A stretch of 52,928 nt of DNA from Bacillota bacterium (lineage in GTDB: Bacteria > Bacillota > Sulfobacillia > JAJZYS01 > JAJYTV01), in NCBI GenBank assembly GCA_021793215.1, contig JAJYTE010000016.1:1-52928 (forward strand), given 5' to 3'. Below are positions 9,345-18,510 of the stretch, piece after piece. The notes below the pieces were generated by a model that ran no database searches, was not told where the DNA came from, and was given only the letters and a program-made list of their open reading frames with translations. The first letter of the stretch is position 1. Every line of letters starts with the position of its first letter. The position numbers and the translations under genes were made by a program.

Positions 9345-9345
9345 T
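9316..9345 (+). promoter_or_regulatory. Sigma-A-type promoter of dnaK
   Basis: TTGACC at 9316-9321 and a perfect TATAAT at 9340-9345 are separated by 18 bases. It overlaps the 3' end of the preceding carboxypeptidase gene. No CIRCE element (TTAGCACTC/GAGTGCTAA) is present, so HrcA control is unlikely here. Confidence 0.8.
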
Positions 9346-9373
9346 CGGGGACGGAGTAGAGACCGCGAAGGCA

Positions 9374-9398
9374 GGGGGCCGCCGGCAGGCGGTCCCCC
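9374..9398 (+). promoter_or_regulatory. Leader hairpin upstream of dnaK
   Basis: GGGGGCCGCC pairs with GGCGGTCCCCC through a ten-base-pair stem with one bulged base and a GGCA loop. It lies between the promoter and the dnaK start, about 30 bases before the TTG. No T-run follows, so it is more likely an mRNA leader structure than a terminator. Confidence 0.6.
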
Positions 9399-9427
9399 AG
9401 TTCGCCAAGGGAAGGGGTTAGGGTTTC

Positions 9428-11329
9428 TTGGCGAAGATCGTCGGCATCGACCTTGGCACGACGAACTCGGTGATTGCGGTGATGGAAGGCGGACAGCCGA
9501 CCGTGATCGTGAACGCCGAAGGCTCTCGCACGACCCCGTCGGTCGTCGCGTTCCAGAAGACGGGCGAGCGACTTGTGGGCCAGTTGGCACGCCGCCAGGC
9601 GGTACTGAACTCGGAGAACACGGTGGCGTCGGTGAAGCGTTTCATCGGGCGCCGCTACGACGAAGTGGAGCAGGAGCGAAACCGCACTCCCTACAAGGTG
9701 ACATCCGGCGGCAATGGGGAAGTGCGCGTCGGCCTGCCGGCGCTCGGCAAGGACCTGACGCCGGAGGAGATCTCGGCTGCGGTGCTGCAGAAGCTCAAGC
9801 AGGATGCGGAGACCTACCTGAACGAGCCCGTACGCCAGGCCGTCATCACCGTGCCGGCCTACTTCAACGACGCGCAGCGCCAGGCGACGAAGGACGCCGG
9901 ACGCATTGCGGGGCTCGAAGTGCTGCGGATCATCAACGAGCCTACGGCCGCCGCGCTCGCCTACGGCCTTGACCGCAAGAAGGACGAGACGATCCTCGTG
10001 TTCGACCTGGGCGGCGGCACGTTCGACGTGTCGGTGCTCGAGGTGGGGGACGGCATCTTCGAGGTCAAGTCGACGAGCGGGGACACGCACCTCGGCGGCG
10101 ACGACTACGATGAGCGGATCGTGGACTGGATGGTCGGCGAGTTCAAAAAGCAGCAGGGCATCGACCTGCACCAGGACCGCCAGGCGCTGCAACGCCTGCT
10201 GGAGGCGGCGGAGAAGGCGAAGATCGAACTCTCGTCGATGACCGAGACGTCGGTGAACCTCCCGTTCATCACGGCTGACCAGAACGGCCCGAAGCACCTC
10301 GATCTGCGCCTGACGCGCGCGCACTTCGAGGAGTTGACGCGCGATCTCACGGAGCGCTGCGTCGGCCCGTTCCAGCAGGCGCTGAAGGATGCGGGGCTCT
10401 CCGCGAGCAAGATCGACGAGGTCGTGCTCGTGGGCGGATCGACGCGTATGCCCGTGATCCAGGAGCTCGTCAAGCGCCTGACCGGCAAGGATCCGAACCG
10501 CGGTGTGAACCCCGATGAGGTGGTGGCGGTCGGCGCGGCCATCCAGGCGGGAGTCCTGGGCGGCGAGGTGAAGGACATCGTCCTTCTGGACGTGACGCCG
10601 CTTTCGCTCGGGATCGAGACGATGGGCGGGGTGATGACCCGCCTGATCGAACGCAACACCACGATCCCGACGCGCAAGAGCCAGACGTTCACAACCGCCG
10701 GTGACGGCCAGACGTCCGTGGAAGTACATGTGCTGCAGGGTGAGCGCGAGATGGCCGCCGGCAACCGAACGCTCGGGAAGTTCCTGCTCGACGGCATCCC
10801 GGCCGCGCCGCGCGGCGTGCCGCAGATCGAGGTAACCTTCGACATCGACGCGAACGGCATCGTGAATGTCTCCGCCAAGGACCTCGGCACCGGCCGCGAG
10901 CAGCACGTCACGATCACGGCGTCGACGCAGCTCAAGCGCGAGGACGTCGACCGGTTGGTGCGCGAGGCGCAGGAGAAGGCGTCGGAGGACAAGCAACTGC
11001 GGGAGCTCGCCGAGGCGCGCAACCAGGCGGAGTCGCTGATCTACGCCACCGAAAAGACGATGACCGACCTAAAGGACAAGGTCAGCGAGGAGGACAGGAC
11101 GTCCGCCGAGCAGGCGATCGGCGAGCTGCGCGAAGCGCTCAAGGGCGACCAGAAGGAGCCCATCGAGCAAGCGACGACGAAGTTGCAGGAGATCTCCTAC
11201 AAGTTCGCCGCCGAGCTCTACAAGCAGGCGGCACCAGAGCAGCCGACGCAGGACGGCGGGGCCGGCCAGGACAATCCGGGCGGCGAGGGCGGCGACACGG
11301 TAGAGGGAGACGTCACAGACTCGAAGTAG
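9428..11329 (+). CDS. dnaK: Hsp70 chaperone DnaK
   Basis: A 633-residue Hsp70. The nucleotide-binding domain starts with [20 protein letters not shown] and includes the phosphate-2 motif [10 protein letters not shown] and the adenosine motif [12 protein letters not shown]; the substrate-binding domain and a Gly-rich acidic tail follow. It refolds client proteins in the cytoplasm with DnaJ and GrpE. The TTG at 9428 is the start because AKIVGID is the family N-terminus and AAGGGG lies upstream. Unlike the usual hrcA-grpE-dnaK-dnaJ operon, this copy stands alone between wall and thiamine genes; it could be a second paralogue or the only, relocated copy. Confidence 0.96.
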   Translation: MAKIVGIDLGTTNSVIAVMEGGQPTVIVNAEGSRTTPSVVAFQKTGERLVGQLARRQAVLNSENTVASVKRFIGRRYDEVEQERNRTPYKVTSGGNGEVRVGLPALGKDLTPEEISAAVLQKLKQDAETYLNEPVRQAVITVPAYFNDAQRQATKDAGRIAGLEVLRIINEPTAAALAYGLDRKKDETILVFDLGGGTFDVSVLEVGDGIFEVKSTSGDTHLGGDDYDERIVDWMVGEFKKQQGIDLHQDRQALQRLLEAAEKAKIELSSMTETSVNLPFITADQNGPKHLDLRLTRAHFEELTRDLTERCVGPFQQALKDAGLSASKIDEVVLVGGSTRMPVIQELVKRLTGKDPNRGVNPDEVVAVGAAIQAGVLGGEVKDIVLLDVTPLSLGIETMGGVMTRLIERNTTIPTRKSQTFTTAGDGQTSVEVHVLQGEREMAAGNRTLGKFLLDGIPAAPRGVPQIEVTFDIDANGIVNVSAKDLGTGREQHVTITASTQLKREDVDRLVREAQEKASEDKQLRELAEARNQAESLIYATEKTMTDLKDKVSEEDRTSAEQAIGELREALKGDQKEPIEQATTKLQEISYKFAAELYKQAAPEQPTQDGGAGQDNPGGEGGDTVEGDVTDSK

Positions 11330-11437
11330 CGCACGGCGAGCGGAGTCCGACGACCTGGGGGTCGCTGTTCGCCCTGGGCCAGAACCTCATCCGAGTCGTC
11401 GTACTGCACCGGGATCCAGATGGTAATATGGAATCGT

Positions 11438-11525
11438 CTTCGCTAGGGGAGCCAACTTTGGCTGAGAGGCGCTTTAGGCGCCGACCCTTCGAACCTGATC
11501 TGGGTCATACCAGCGTAGGGAAGCG
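11438..11525 (+). promoter_or_regulatory. TPP riboswitch (THI box)
   Basis: The conserved THI-box blocks appear in order: AGGGGAGCC then GGCTGAGAGG, CGACCCTTCGAACCTGATC, and the closing TGGGTCATACCAGCGTAGGGAAG. The P1 ends CTTC and GAAG can pair. It binds thiamine diphosphate and here precedes a terminator and four thiamine genes, so high TPP should reduce transcription of the operon. Confidence 0.95.
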
Positions 11526-11543
11526 GCAGTCAGCAGGCCAGAG

Positions 11544-11581
11544 AGCCGCTGCCCTTCGACGGGTGGCGGCTTCGCTTTTTT
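11544..11581 (+). terminator. Riboswitch-controlled intrinsic terminator
   Basis: AGCCGCTGCCC pairs with GGGTGGCGGCT (with G-U pairs) around a TTCGAC loop and is followed by TTCGCTTTTTT. It lies between the TPP aptamer and the first start codon, so it is the natural expression platform. Confidence 0.88.
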
Positions 11582-11594
11582 GGAGGTGGGGTCC

Positions 11595-12653
11595 TTGGTC
11601 GAGTTGCCCGCAGTCGGCAAGATTTCGCCGGAGGTCTTCGAGTCGCTGATCTATCCCCGTCTGGGCAGAGCGCGGCAGGAGGTACTGGTCGGTCCCAGAT
11701 CGGGCGTGGATGTTGCGGTCGTCCGCACGGCACCTGGGCGCGTGATGGCGACGACCACGGACCCCGTCTTCGTCGTTCCGCAGTACGGCTTTCGGCGCGC
11801 GGCGTGGTTCGCGATCCACATCCTGGCCTCGGACGTCGCGACGTCCGGACTGCCGCCGGCGTACCTCTCCATCGACCTGAACCTGCCGCTGGAGATCGAA
11901 GAGCAGGAGATCGTCGAGCTCTGGGATGGGATGCACCAGGCCTGCGCGGAGCTCGGCATCGCCGTGATCTCCGGGCACACCGGGCGCTACGAGGGCTGTG
12001 CCTACCCGATGGTAGGCGGTGCCACGGTGATCGCGGTGGGTGACGAGGAGCGCTACGTCACACCGGAGATGGCGCGGCCGGGCGACGCCCTGATCTGCAC
12101 CAAGGGCGCCGCGATCGAAGCGACGGGCCTCTTCGGGGCGACCTTCCCCGAACGGCTCTCCGAGCGCATCGGCCCTGAACTCGCGAGCGCGGCCGAGGAG
12201 CTCTTCTATCAGATGAGTGTCGTCCGCGACGCGCTGGTGGCTGCCTCCGTGGGAGTGCGCCAGGACGGCGTCACCGCGATGCACGACGCCACGGAGTGCG
12301 GCGTGCTCGGGGGGGTGTTCGAGATCGCCCAGGCATCCGGGGTGGGCGTGCGGCTCGACGAAGGTGCCGTGATCGTGCGACCCGAGGTCGAAGCTGTCTG
12401 CCAGACGGTCGGCATCGACCCGCTCTCGGCCATCTCCGAGGGGACGCTGCTCGCCACGGTCCGCCCGCACCGGGCGGATGCGGTGATCGGGAAGCTGGGA
12501 GAGGCCGGCATCGCGGCAAGCGTGATCGGCGAGATCATGCCGCAGGAGCGCGGCATGGTGCGTACCGGCCGCGGCGGCGACCGTCCGCTCGTGCACCCTC
12601 GCGTGGATCCGTTCTGGGCCGCCTTCGGCCGGGCGGTCGAGAAGGGACTGTGA
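11595..12653 (+). CDS. AIR synthase/HypE-like (PurM-superfamily) protein heading the thiamine operon
   Basis: The 352-residue protein has the two PurM-type halves: an N-terminal ATP-binding part with GVDVAVV and TTDPVFVVPQYG, and a C-terminal half with DGVTAMHDATECG and the HypE-like RPEVEAVCQTVGIDPL. This superfamily includes PurM, ThiL, SelD and HypE. HypE itself is made unlikely by the C-terminus, which lacks the PRIC motif, and by the absence of hyp genes. Position directly under a TPP riboswitch suggests a thiamine-related job such as phosphorylating thiamine phosphate in place of ThiL, but this is inference. TTG at 11595 follows GGAGG by eight bases; earlier in-frame starts (TTG 11580, GTG 11586) overlap the terminator or the ribosome site. 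Confidence 0.75.
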   Translation: MVELPAVGKISPEVFESLIYPRLGRARQEVLVGPRSGVDVAVVRTAPGRVMATTTDPVFVVPQYGFRRAAWFAIHILASDVATSGLPPAYLSIDLNLPLEIEEQEIVELWDGMHQACAELGIAVISGHTGRYEGCAYPMVGGATVIAVGDEERYVTPEMARPGDALICTKGAAIEATGLFGATFPERLSERIGPELASAAEELFYQMSVVRDALVAASVGVRQDGVTAMHDATECGVLGGVFEIAQASGVGVRLDEGAVIVRPEVEAVCQTVGIDPLSAISEGTLLATVRPHRADAVIGKLGEAGIAASVIGEIMPQERGMVRTGRGGDRPLVHPRVDPFWAAFGRAVEKGL

Positions 12654-13450
12654 AGTACGCGCGGATCCTCACGGTCGCAGGCAGCGACTCGGGGGGTGGA
12701 GCGGGCGTCGAGGCGGACATCAAGACGATCGAGCGTCTCGGCGGCTACGGCATGGCCGCGATCACTGCGGTGACGGCGCAGAACACGCAGGGCGTTCTGG
12801 CCATCTGGGATCTGCCGCCGGAGGCCGTCTCGATGCAGATCGAGGCCGTGGCGGAAGACCTTGGCGTCGATGCGGCCAAGTGCGGCATGCTGGGGAGTGC
12901 CGCAACCGTGCGAGAGACGGCGAGGGCGCTCTCGGCGTACCCGAACCTACCGCTGGTCGTGGACCCTGTGATGCGCGCGAAATCGGGAGACCGGCTCTTG
13001 GCACCTGAAGCCGAAGCCGCCCTACGGGAGGAGCTGCTGCCGCTCGCGGCGCTCGTCACGCCGAACCTGCCCGAGGCGGAAGCCCTGGTGGGATCGCCCG
13101 TGCAGACGAGGTCGGAGCGCGAGGAGGCGGCGAGGCGCATCGTCGCGATGGGTGCGAGGGCCGTACTGATCAAGGGCGGACACGGACCCGGCGACGTCCT
13201 GGAGGATCTGCTCTACGACGGCGAAGCCTTCCATGTGTTTCGGGCGGAGCGCGTGGTCACGCGGCACACGCACGGCACCGGCTGCACGCTCTCGGCTGCG
13301 GCGGCGACGGGTCTTGGACAGGGGCTCGGCCTGCACGACGCCGTCGAGCGGGCGATCCGCTACGTCCAGTCAGCGATCCGCCACGCGCCAGGGTATGGTC
13401 ATGGACATGGTCCGCTCGGTCACCACGTGGGGGTGAGCCCGTGGATCTGA
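12650..13450 (+). CDS. thiD: Hydroxymethylpyrimidine/phosphomethylpyrimidine kinase
   Basis: A 266-residue ribokinase-fold kinase that phosphorylates HMP to HMP-P and HMP-PP for thiamine synthesis. Typical blocks are LTVAGSDSGGGAGVEADIKT at the N-terminus, KCGMLGS, VVDPVM and the anion-hole motif HTHGTGCTLSAA. The GTG start overlaps the preceding TGA by four bases (GTGA). A His/Gly-rich tail of about 20 residues is a little longer than usual. Operon with the PurM-like gene, thiE and tenA. Confidence 0.95.
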   Translation: MKYARILTVAGSDSGGGAGVEADIKTIERLGGYGMAAITAVTAQNTQGVLAIWDLPPEAVSMQIEAVAEDLGVDAAKCGMLGSAATVRETARALSAYPNLPLVVDPVMRAKSGDRLLAPEAEAALREELLPLAALVTPNLPEAEALVGSPVQTRSEREEAARRIVAMGARAVLIKGGHGPGDVLEDLLYDGEAFHVFRAERVVTRHTHGTGCTLSAAAATGLGQGLGLHDAVERAIRYVQSAIRHAPGYGHGHGPLGHHVGVSPWI

Positions 13451-14079
13451 CCCTGCATGCACTCGTCGATCACGGCCGCGTGCCCGCCGAGCGGTTGGAA
13501 ACCTTCCTGCGGGACGCCTCGGCCGGAGGCGTCAGCGTCATCCAACTACGCGAGAAGGATGTCGCCATCCGGGAGGCGCTCCGGTACGGGCAGCGGGCCC
13601 GCAGCATCGCCCGAGACCTCGGGATGCTCTTCGCGGTCGACGACCGGCTGGATCTCGCGCTCGCGCTGGACGCCGATATCCTGCACCTCGGCCAGGAGGA
13701 CCTGCCGCCAGAGGTGGCCAGGCGCATTGCTCCCGGACTTTCGCTGGGCCTGTCGGCGAGCAATCTGACGGAACTCGATCAGGCGCTCGCCGCGTCGCCG
13801 GCGTACATCGGGTTCGGACCGATCTTCACGACTGCCTCGAAGGCGGACAGCGCGCGGACGACGGGGCCGCGACGCCTCGCCGAGGCGGTGCGTCGCGCGG
13901 GTGACTGCCCGATCGTGGCGATCGGGGGAATCACGCGCGGGAATGCCCAGGAAGTCTGGCGCGCGGGTGCGAGCGGCATCGCCGTGATCGCAGCCCTCGT
14001 GGAGGCGTCGGACGTCCGCCGCGCTGCCGGGGCCCTGCGCGAGCGCACGGGGAGAGAGGGGGATCCACATGTTCCGTGA
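13441..14079 (+). CDS. thiE: Thiamine-phosphate synthase
   Basis: A 212-residue TIM-barrel enzyme joining HMP-PP and thiazole phosphate to thiamine phosphate. IQLREKD, the FAVDDRLDLA stretch, HLGQEDLPP, GFGPIFTTASKADS and AIGGI are all present. The GTG start at 13441 overlaps thiD by ten bases. With thiD and tenA it forms a salvage-oriented set; thiC, thiG and thiM are not in the window. Confidence 0.95.
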   Translation: MDLTLHALVDHGRVPAERLETFLRDASAGGVSVIQLREKDVAIREALRYGQRARSIARDLGMLFAVDDRLDLALALDADILHLGQEDLPPEVARRIAPGLSLGLSASNLTELDQALAASPAYIGFGPIFTTASKADSARTTGPRRLAEAVRRAGDCPIVAIGGITRGNAQEVWRAGASGIAVIAALVEASDVRRAAGALRERTGREGDPHVP

Positions 14080-14725
14080 CATGCTCTGGCGGTCGGTGGA
14101 GGACCTTTGGACGGAGATTCTTGGACATCCGTTCCTCGGGGAACTGCAGCGCGGCACCCTGCCGGAGGAGAAGTTCGCCTACTTCCTCGGCCAGGACTAC
14201 ACCTACCTCGAGGACTTCGCGCGCGTGCTGGCGCTGGGCGCCGCCCGCTCGCCGGACGGTCGGGAGCTCCGCATTTTCCTGGACGCGGCGAGCGGAGTCT
14301 TCGCGGTGGAGCAGGAGTTGCACGTCGCGTTGACGGGGGCGCTCGGAGCAGATCCCGACGCGCTCGGCAGAACGCAGCGCGGCAGCGCGACGCGCAGCTA
14401 CGTCGACTTCCTCTTGCGCCACGGCTTCGCCGGCGACTACGCGCGGTTCGCGGCCGCCGTGCTGCCATGCTTCTGGATCTACCGCGAGGTGGGCCTCGCC
14501 CTGCGGGATCGCGGTCCATCGCCCCAGCCGCTCTACCAGGCATGGATCGACACCTATGCCGGCGAGCCGTTCGGATCGGCGGTGCAGGCGCAACTCGGGA
14601 TCATCGAGCGGATCGCAGAGGAGACCCCCCGCCGACAGGGAGAACTTCGCGAGATTTTCCGCGAGGGCGTCGGTCATGAGTGTGACTTCTGGGACCAGGC
14701 GTACCAGTTGGGACGACGAGGCTGA
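14069..14725 (+). CDS. tenA: Aminopyrimidine aminohydrolase/thiaminase II
   Basis: An all-helical 218-residue TenA protein that hydrolyses aminopyrimidine products of thiamine breakdown (salvage to HMP). The catalytic cysteine is C134 in VLPCFWIY; E204 in HECDFWDQAY is in the place of the conserved C-terminal glutamate. The N-terminal DYTYLEDFARV is also typical. ATG at 14069 overlaps thiE by 11 bases and follows GGGGAGAGAGGGGG. It ends the TPP-controlled operon and faces the convergent glycosyltransferase gene. Confidence 0.93.
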   Translation: MFRDMLWRSVEDLWTEILGHPFLGELQRGTLPEEKFAYFLGQDYTYLEDFARVLALGAARSPDGRELRIFLDAASGVFAVEQELHVALTGALGADPDALGRTQRGSATRSYVDFLLRHGFAGDYARFAAAVLPCFWIYREVGLALRDRGPSPQPLYQAWIDTYAGEPFGSAVQAQLGIIERIAEETPRRQGELREIFREGVGHECDFWDQAYQLGRRG

Positions 14726-14770
14726 CGGCCGGCGGCCTGAGACATTACCAAACTTCAGGGGCGGACGCGT

Positions 14771-15916
14771 CTACGGCCCGCCGAGTGCCGCGAGGTCTGC
14801 CTCGAACGCCTGCGCCGCAGCGTCCGCGGAGTGATGGCGCGCGACGTAATCCCGGGCACTGCGGCCGAGGTTCGGACCGATCGGTGAGAGCGCCTCGCGC
14901 AGCCCGGCGGCGAGCGCGGAGGGATCGTCCGGCGGCACGAGGAGACCGTTCTCCCCTGACGTGATCAGCTCGCGCAGTCCGCCAATCGCCGAGGCGACCA
15001 CCGGCCTTCCAGACGCCATCCCTTCGAGCACGGAGATGGACGTCGCCTCCTCGACGCCTGCGACCGGCACCGAAGGCACCGCGACCGCGTCGGCCGCCGC
15101 GTAGTATACGGCCATACCGGCGTGGGGCTTCGCACCCTCGAAGCGCATGCGTCCCACGAGGCCCAGCTGTCCCGCCAGCGCCTTCAGGGCTTCCGTCTCG
15201 GGTCCGTCGCCCACCACGACGAGCACCGCCTCGGGCAGGTGCTCCATCGCCGCGACCGCGACCCGCACGCCGTTCTTGGGGGTGAGCCTCCGTGGGCAGA
15301 GCACGACCGGCGCACCTCCGAGACCGAGCGTCTCCCGCGCGGTCGCATGCACCGGCAGGGCCTCGGCCCAGCCCATGTCGATGAAGTTCGGCTGCACGCG
15401 GATGTCCTCGCGGCCGCTCATGGCGGTTACGTGTTCCTTCAGCCGATGGTCTACCGTGACGATGCGCTGGGCGCTGAGGTACCCCTCGCGTTCCAACCGC
15501 TCGAAGTAGCGTTGGCCCTTGGAGCCCTCGCGCATGCCGCGGCGCGAGAGCGCCTCGCGCGTAAGGTAGCCGTGCACGGTGAGAAGGCAGCGCAGTCCGG
15601 CCCGACGGGCGGCGATCGCTGCGAGCGCGTCCTCCGCGATGACGATCTGGTCGGGCGCGAGACGGCGCAGTCCGCCCGTGAGGATGGAGAGCCGTTCCCG
15701 ATGCGCCCATATGCGCCCCATGTCGCCGCCCAGCGGCTGGAGCAGCATGGACCCGCCCCGCGCCACGAACTCGAGGCGCGGAGCGGAGATGCGCCGCGGC
15801 GTCACGAACGCGATCTCGTGCCCCCGGCGCCGCAGCGCCTGGGAGAGTATGTCGACATGGGTCGAGAGGCCGCCCGGATGCGGGTACTCGAAGATCGTGG
15901 CGAACGCGATGCGCAT
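14771..15916 (-). CDS. GT4-family glycosyltransferase
   Basis: A 381-residue GT-B retaining glycosyltransferase. N-terminal GGLSTHVDILSQALRRRGHEIAFVTP binds acceptor; the C half has VVVGDGPETEALKALA and the nucleotide-sugar motif ATSISVLEGMASGRPVVASAIGG with the EX7E-type glutamates. Family knowledge places it on the cytoplasmic side of the membrane adding a sugar to a lipid-linked or envelope glycan. The ATG shares its last base region with the stop of the upstream glycosyltransferase gene, so both are co-translated. Sugar specificity cannot be read. Confidence 0.88.
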   Translation of the reverse strand: MRIAFATIFEYPHPGGLSTHVDILSQALRRRGHEIAFVTPRRISAPRLEFVARGGSMLLQPLGGDMGRIWAHRERLSILTGGLRRLAPDQIVIAEDALAAIAARRAGLRCLLTVHGYLTREALSRRGMREGSKGQRYFERLEREGYLSAQRIVTVDHRLKEHVTAMSGREDIRVQPNFIDMGWAEALPVHATARETLGLGGAPVVLCPRRLTPKNGVRVAVAAMEHLPEAVLVVVGDGPETEALKALAGQLGLVGRMRFEGAKPHAGMAVYYAAADAVAVPSVPVAGVEEATSISVLEGMASGRPVVASAIGGLRELITSGENGLLVPPDDPSALAAGLREALSPIGPNLGRSARDYVARHHSADAAAQAFEADLAALGGP

Positions 15917-16947
15917 CAGCTCCGCACCTCCCTGGCCTGGTGGAGCACGGCGAGCGTCTCCCGCGCCATGCGTTCAAGGGTGAACGAAGCCGCGCGCGCC
16001 TTCGCGGCGGCTGAAAGCGCCTCTCGCTCCCTAAGGGCGGTGCGGATCGCCGCCGCGAGCTCCGCAGGCCGCTCCGGCGGCGAGAGAACCCCCCCGTCTC
16101 CGATGAGCTCCGGCAGCCCGCCGACGCGGCTCGCCACGACCGGCACGCCCTGTGCCATCGCCTCGAGCGCGGCGAGTCCGAACCCCTCGGCGCGTGACGG
16201 CACGAGCAGGAGATCGGCGCCGCTGACGATCGCGGGGAAGTCCTGTCGGTAGCCGAGGAAGTGCACGCGATCCGCCACGCCGAGGTTCGCCGCGAGGTGC
16301 GAGAGCGCCGCGCGCTCCGGACCCTCGCCGAGCAGTGCGAGGTGGGCGGAGGGCAGATGCGGCAGAGCTGCGACGGCCGTGTCCACCCCCTTCGCAGGCT
16401 GGAAGCGCGCCGCGACGCAGAGCAGCGGGCGGTGGGGCACCAAGGCGGGCAGCGTCAGAGGGTCTGGCGGAGGCGGAGCGATGCCGCTCGGCACGACCCG
16501 CACGCTGTTCGCGAGGGCGCCGCGGGCGATGAGATCGTTGCGCAGCGCCGCGGAGATGGCGATCAGCCGGTCGCTCCACTGGAGGGTTGCGCCGTCCAGC
16601 TGAAGGGAAAGGGCGGCACGCAGCTCCGAGCGGTAGTCCTGGGCTAGGAAGCTATGGACTGTCGTCGCGACAGCGATGCCCTGAAGCCTCCCCAGCAGCC
16701 GACCGCGGAAGTTCGCACGCACGCCGTGGGTGTGCAGGACGTCCGGTCGCAGGCTTCGCACGAGGCGAGAGAGATCCGAAAGGCCTTTGGCGACGTGGCG
16801 CTGCGCGAGGTCGGGCGCGAGGTCGTCGCGTCCCAGGGAGACGTAGTGCACCTCCTCGCCCAGCGCGGAGAGCGCTGGCAGGAGGTCGCCGAGATGGCGC
16901 GCCGCGCCGCCGCCGGTACCGCCGCCGTAGAGTTCGATGATGCGCAT
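15916..16947 (-). CDS. GT4-family glycosyltransferase
   Basis: A 343-residue GT-B glycosyltransferase with GGGTGGGAARHLGDLLPAL at the N-terminus, VVPSGIAPPP between the domains, AARFQPAKGVDTAV, and the donor-binding EGFGLAALEAMAQGVPVVASRVGG. It is the third gene of the minus-strand series csaB, flippase, glycosyltransferase, glycosyltransferase, so it probably builds the repeat unit of a surface polysaccharide. The start ATG has AGGAGGAAC upstream on its strand. Confidence 0.89.
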   Translation of the reverse strand: MRIIELYGGGTGGGAARHLGDLLPALSALGEEVHYVSLGRDDLAPDLAQRHVAKGLSDLSRLVRSLRPDVLHTHGVRANFRGRLLGRLQGIAVATTVHSFLAQDYRSELRAALSLQLDGATLQWSDRLIAISAALRNDLIARGALANSVRVVPSGIAPPPPDPLTLPALVPHRPLLCVAARFQPAKGVDTAVAALPHLPSAHLALLGEGPERAALSHLAANLGVADRVHFLGYRQDFPAIVSGADLLLVPSRAEGFGLAALEAMAQGVPVVASRVGGLPELIGDGGVLSPPERPAELAAAIRTALREREALSAAAKARAASFTLERMARETLAVLHQAREVRS

Positions 16948-16962
16948 CGCGACATGTTCCTC

Positions 16963-18510
16963 CTATCCGCGCCGTCTGCGCCGAAGGATCCGCAGGAGCA
17001 CCCTCCCCAGAAGGGCCGTCGCGTCCTTGCCGCGCGCCCCGCCGATCAGTCGCAGCAGCGCGACGTAGAGGGCGAGCAGCAGGGCGCCGAGGCCGAGGAC
17101 GATCCCCGCCTCGGCCAGCCGCCCATGGCCGAAGGGGTTGCGGCTCAAGGCGAGCGCGATCAGTGTGAGCGGCAGGGCGGCGAGGAAGACCGGCAGGTAG
17201 GGGCGCAGGGCGATCACCCTGCGCCCGACCAGCATGCGCTGCACCAGCAGCAGTGAGGCCAGGAAGTAGAGCCCTCCGACGATCGTCGTGGAGAGCGCGA
17301 TGCCTGGACTGCCCATCAGGCGCATCAGCAGGTAGTCGAGGCCCGCGTTCAGGAGCATCGCCACCAGGCTGACCCTGGCGAGAACGCGCGTGTTCTTGTA
17401 GACGTAGAAGGCGCGAACGATGAACTGCTGCATTGTCCGGAAAACGAGCGATCCCGCATACGCCGCGACGATGCCGGCCGTCGCGGCGAGGACGACCGGC
17501 TGCGCGTACCGTCCGTAGCCGTAGACAACGGCTGTGACGGGCCGGCTGAAGCCGATCAGCAGCGCGGCGATCGGCAGCGTGGCGACCCAGGTCAGGTAGA
17601 GCGCGCGGTCGACGGACGCGAGGAGTCCCACCGCATCGCCCCGCTTCGCGTGGTCGGCGAAGTCTGGGAAGAGCACGGTGGCGAGGGACTGGCCGAACAA
17701 ATTGACGGGCAGCTCGAGGAAGCTGCCGGCGTTCGTCAGCTCGAAGATGCTACCAGGAGCGATGGAGCCGGCGAAGCCCTGGTCGACGAGGAAGTTCACC
17801 TGGCCGACGATCGATGACGTGATTTGTCCCGGGATCAGGCGCAAGGCGCTCGCGACCCGGCGCCAGCTCTCGGCTGTGGGCCGCTGGAAGGGGGCGGTCG
17901 ACGGCAGAAGGTACAGGAGCTGCAGCAGTGCACCGCCCAGGAACGCGGTGCCGATGCCGATGAGCCCGAGGTTCAAGAGCCTGGCCAGCGCGAGGATCAG
18001 CAGCAGCGTACCACCGGAGCGCACGAGATTTGCCGAAGAGAGTGGAACGAAGCGGCGTGCGGCGTTGAGGCGGCCGGTCCAGACGGACGCCAGGGCGAGC
18101 GGCACGAGCCAGAGGTCGAGGAACCAGCTGAGCTGCGAGGCATCCCGCACACCGGCAGGCATCAACCGCAGGCTAAAGAGGTGCACGTAGAGTGGCGCGG
18201 TCGCTGCGAGCAGCAGGGTCAGCGGCAGCAGGACGGCGAGAACCACGCGGGAGAGGGCTGAGAGCAGTTCGGGCGCCTCGTCGGGCCGCTCGTGGAAGAA
18301 CGGCACGGTGATCGTCGAGAGTGCCTGGTTCATCAATGAGAAGAGGGCGTTCGGCAGGGCGAAGGCGGCGGCGTACGCGTCGCCCCAGACGCCGGCGCCG
18401 AGCAGCGCCGCGATCACCGTGTTGCGCACCGCGCCCGCGAGATTGCCGGCGAGCGTCCACGACATGACGCGCATCGTGTTGGAGGTACGGCTGCCTTCGC
18501 CCCTAACCAT
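16963..18510 (-). CDS. MurJ/MviN-family lipid-linked glycan flippase
   Basis: A polytopic protein of 515 residues with about 14 hydrophobic segments. Family traits include a GAGVWGDAYAAAFALPN loop early on and FLVDQGFAGSI in the middle, as in MurJ-like MOP exporters. It would flip lipid II or another undecaprenyl-linked glycan. Its ATG at 18510 overlaps the csaB stop, so translation is probably coupled. Between a pyruvyl transferase and glycosyltransferases, export of a secondary wall polysaccharide unit is the likelier role (inference). It ends with an Arg-rich tail. Confidence 0.82.
   Translation of the reverse strand: MVRGEGSRTSNTMRVMSWTLAGNLAGAVRNTVIAALLGAGVWGDAYAAAFALPNALFSLMNQALSTITVPFFHERPDEAPELLSALSRVVLAVLLPLTLLLAATAPLYVHLFSLRLMPAGVRDASQLSWFLDLWLVPLALASVWTGRLNAARRFVPLSSANLVRSGGTLLLILALARLLNLGLIGIGTAFLGGALLQLLYLLPSTAPFQRPTAESWRRVASALRLIPGQITSSIVGQVNFLVDQGFAGSIAPGSIFELTNAGSFLELPVNLFGQSLATVLFPDFADHAKRGDAVGLLASVDRALYLTWVATLPIAALLIGFSRPVTAVVYGYGRYAQPVVLAATAGIVAAYAGSLVFRTMQQFIVRAFYVYKNTRVLARVSLVAMLLNAGLDYLLMRLMGSPGIALSTTIVGGLYFLASLLLVQRMLVGRRVIALRPYLPVFLAALPLTLIALALSRNPFGHGRLAEAGIVLGLGALLLALYVALLRLIGGARGKDATALLGRVLLRILRRRRRG

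Noticed and set aside
9346-9427. CIRCE element upstream of dnaK
   Set aside because: Neither TTAGCACTC nor GAGTGCTAA is present; the inverted repeat there is an unrelated GC hairpin.
9023-10996. A 657-codon open frame on the minus strand opposite the carboxypeptidase end and dnaK
   Set aside because: It is antisense to clear dnaK sequence, has low-complexity Arg/Ala/His composition, no family motif and no ribosome site; it is a shadow of GC-rich coding DNA.
11595-12653. Calling the PurM-like gene hypE or thiL outright
   Set aside because: HypE's C-terminal Cys motif and hydrogenase context are missing, and ThiL's usual signature blocks are not recognisable; only the superfamily is supported.
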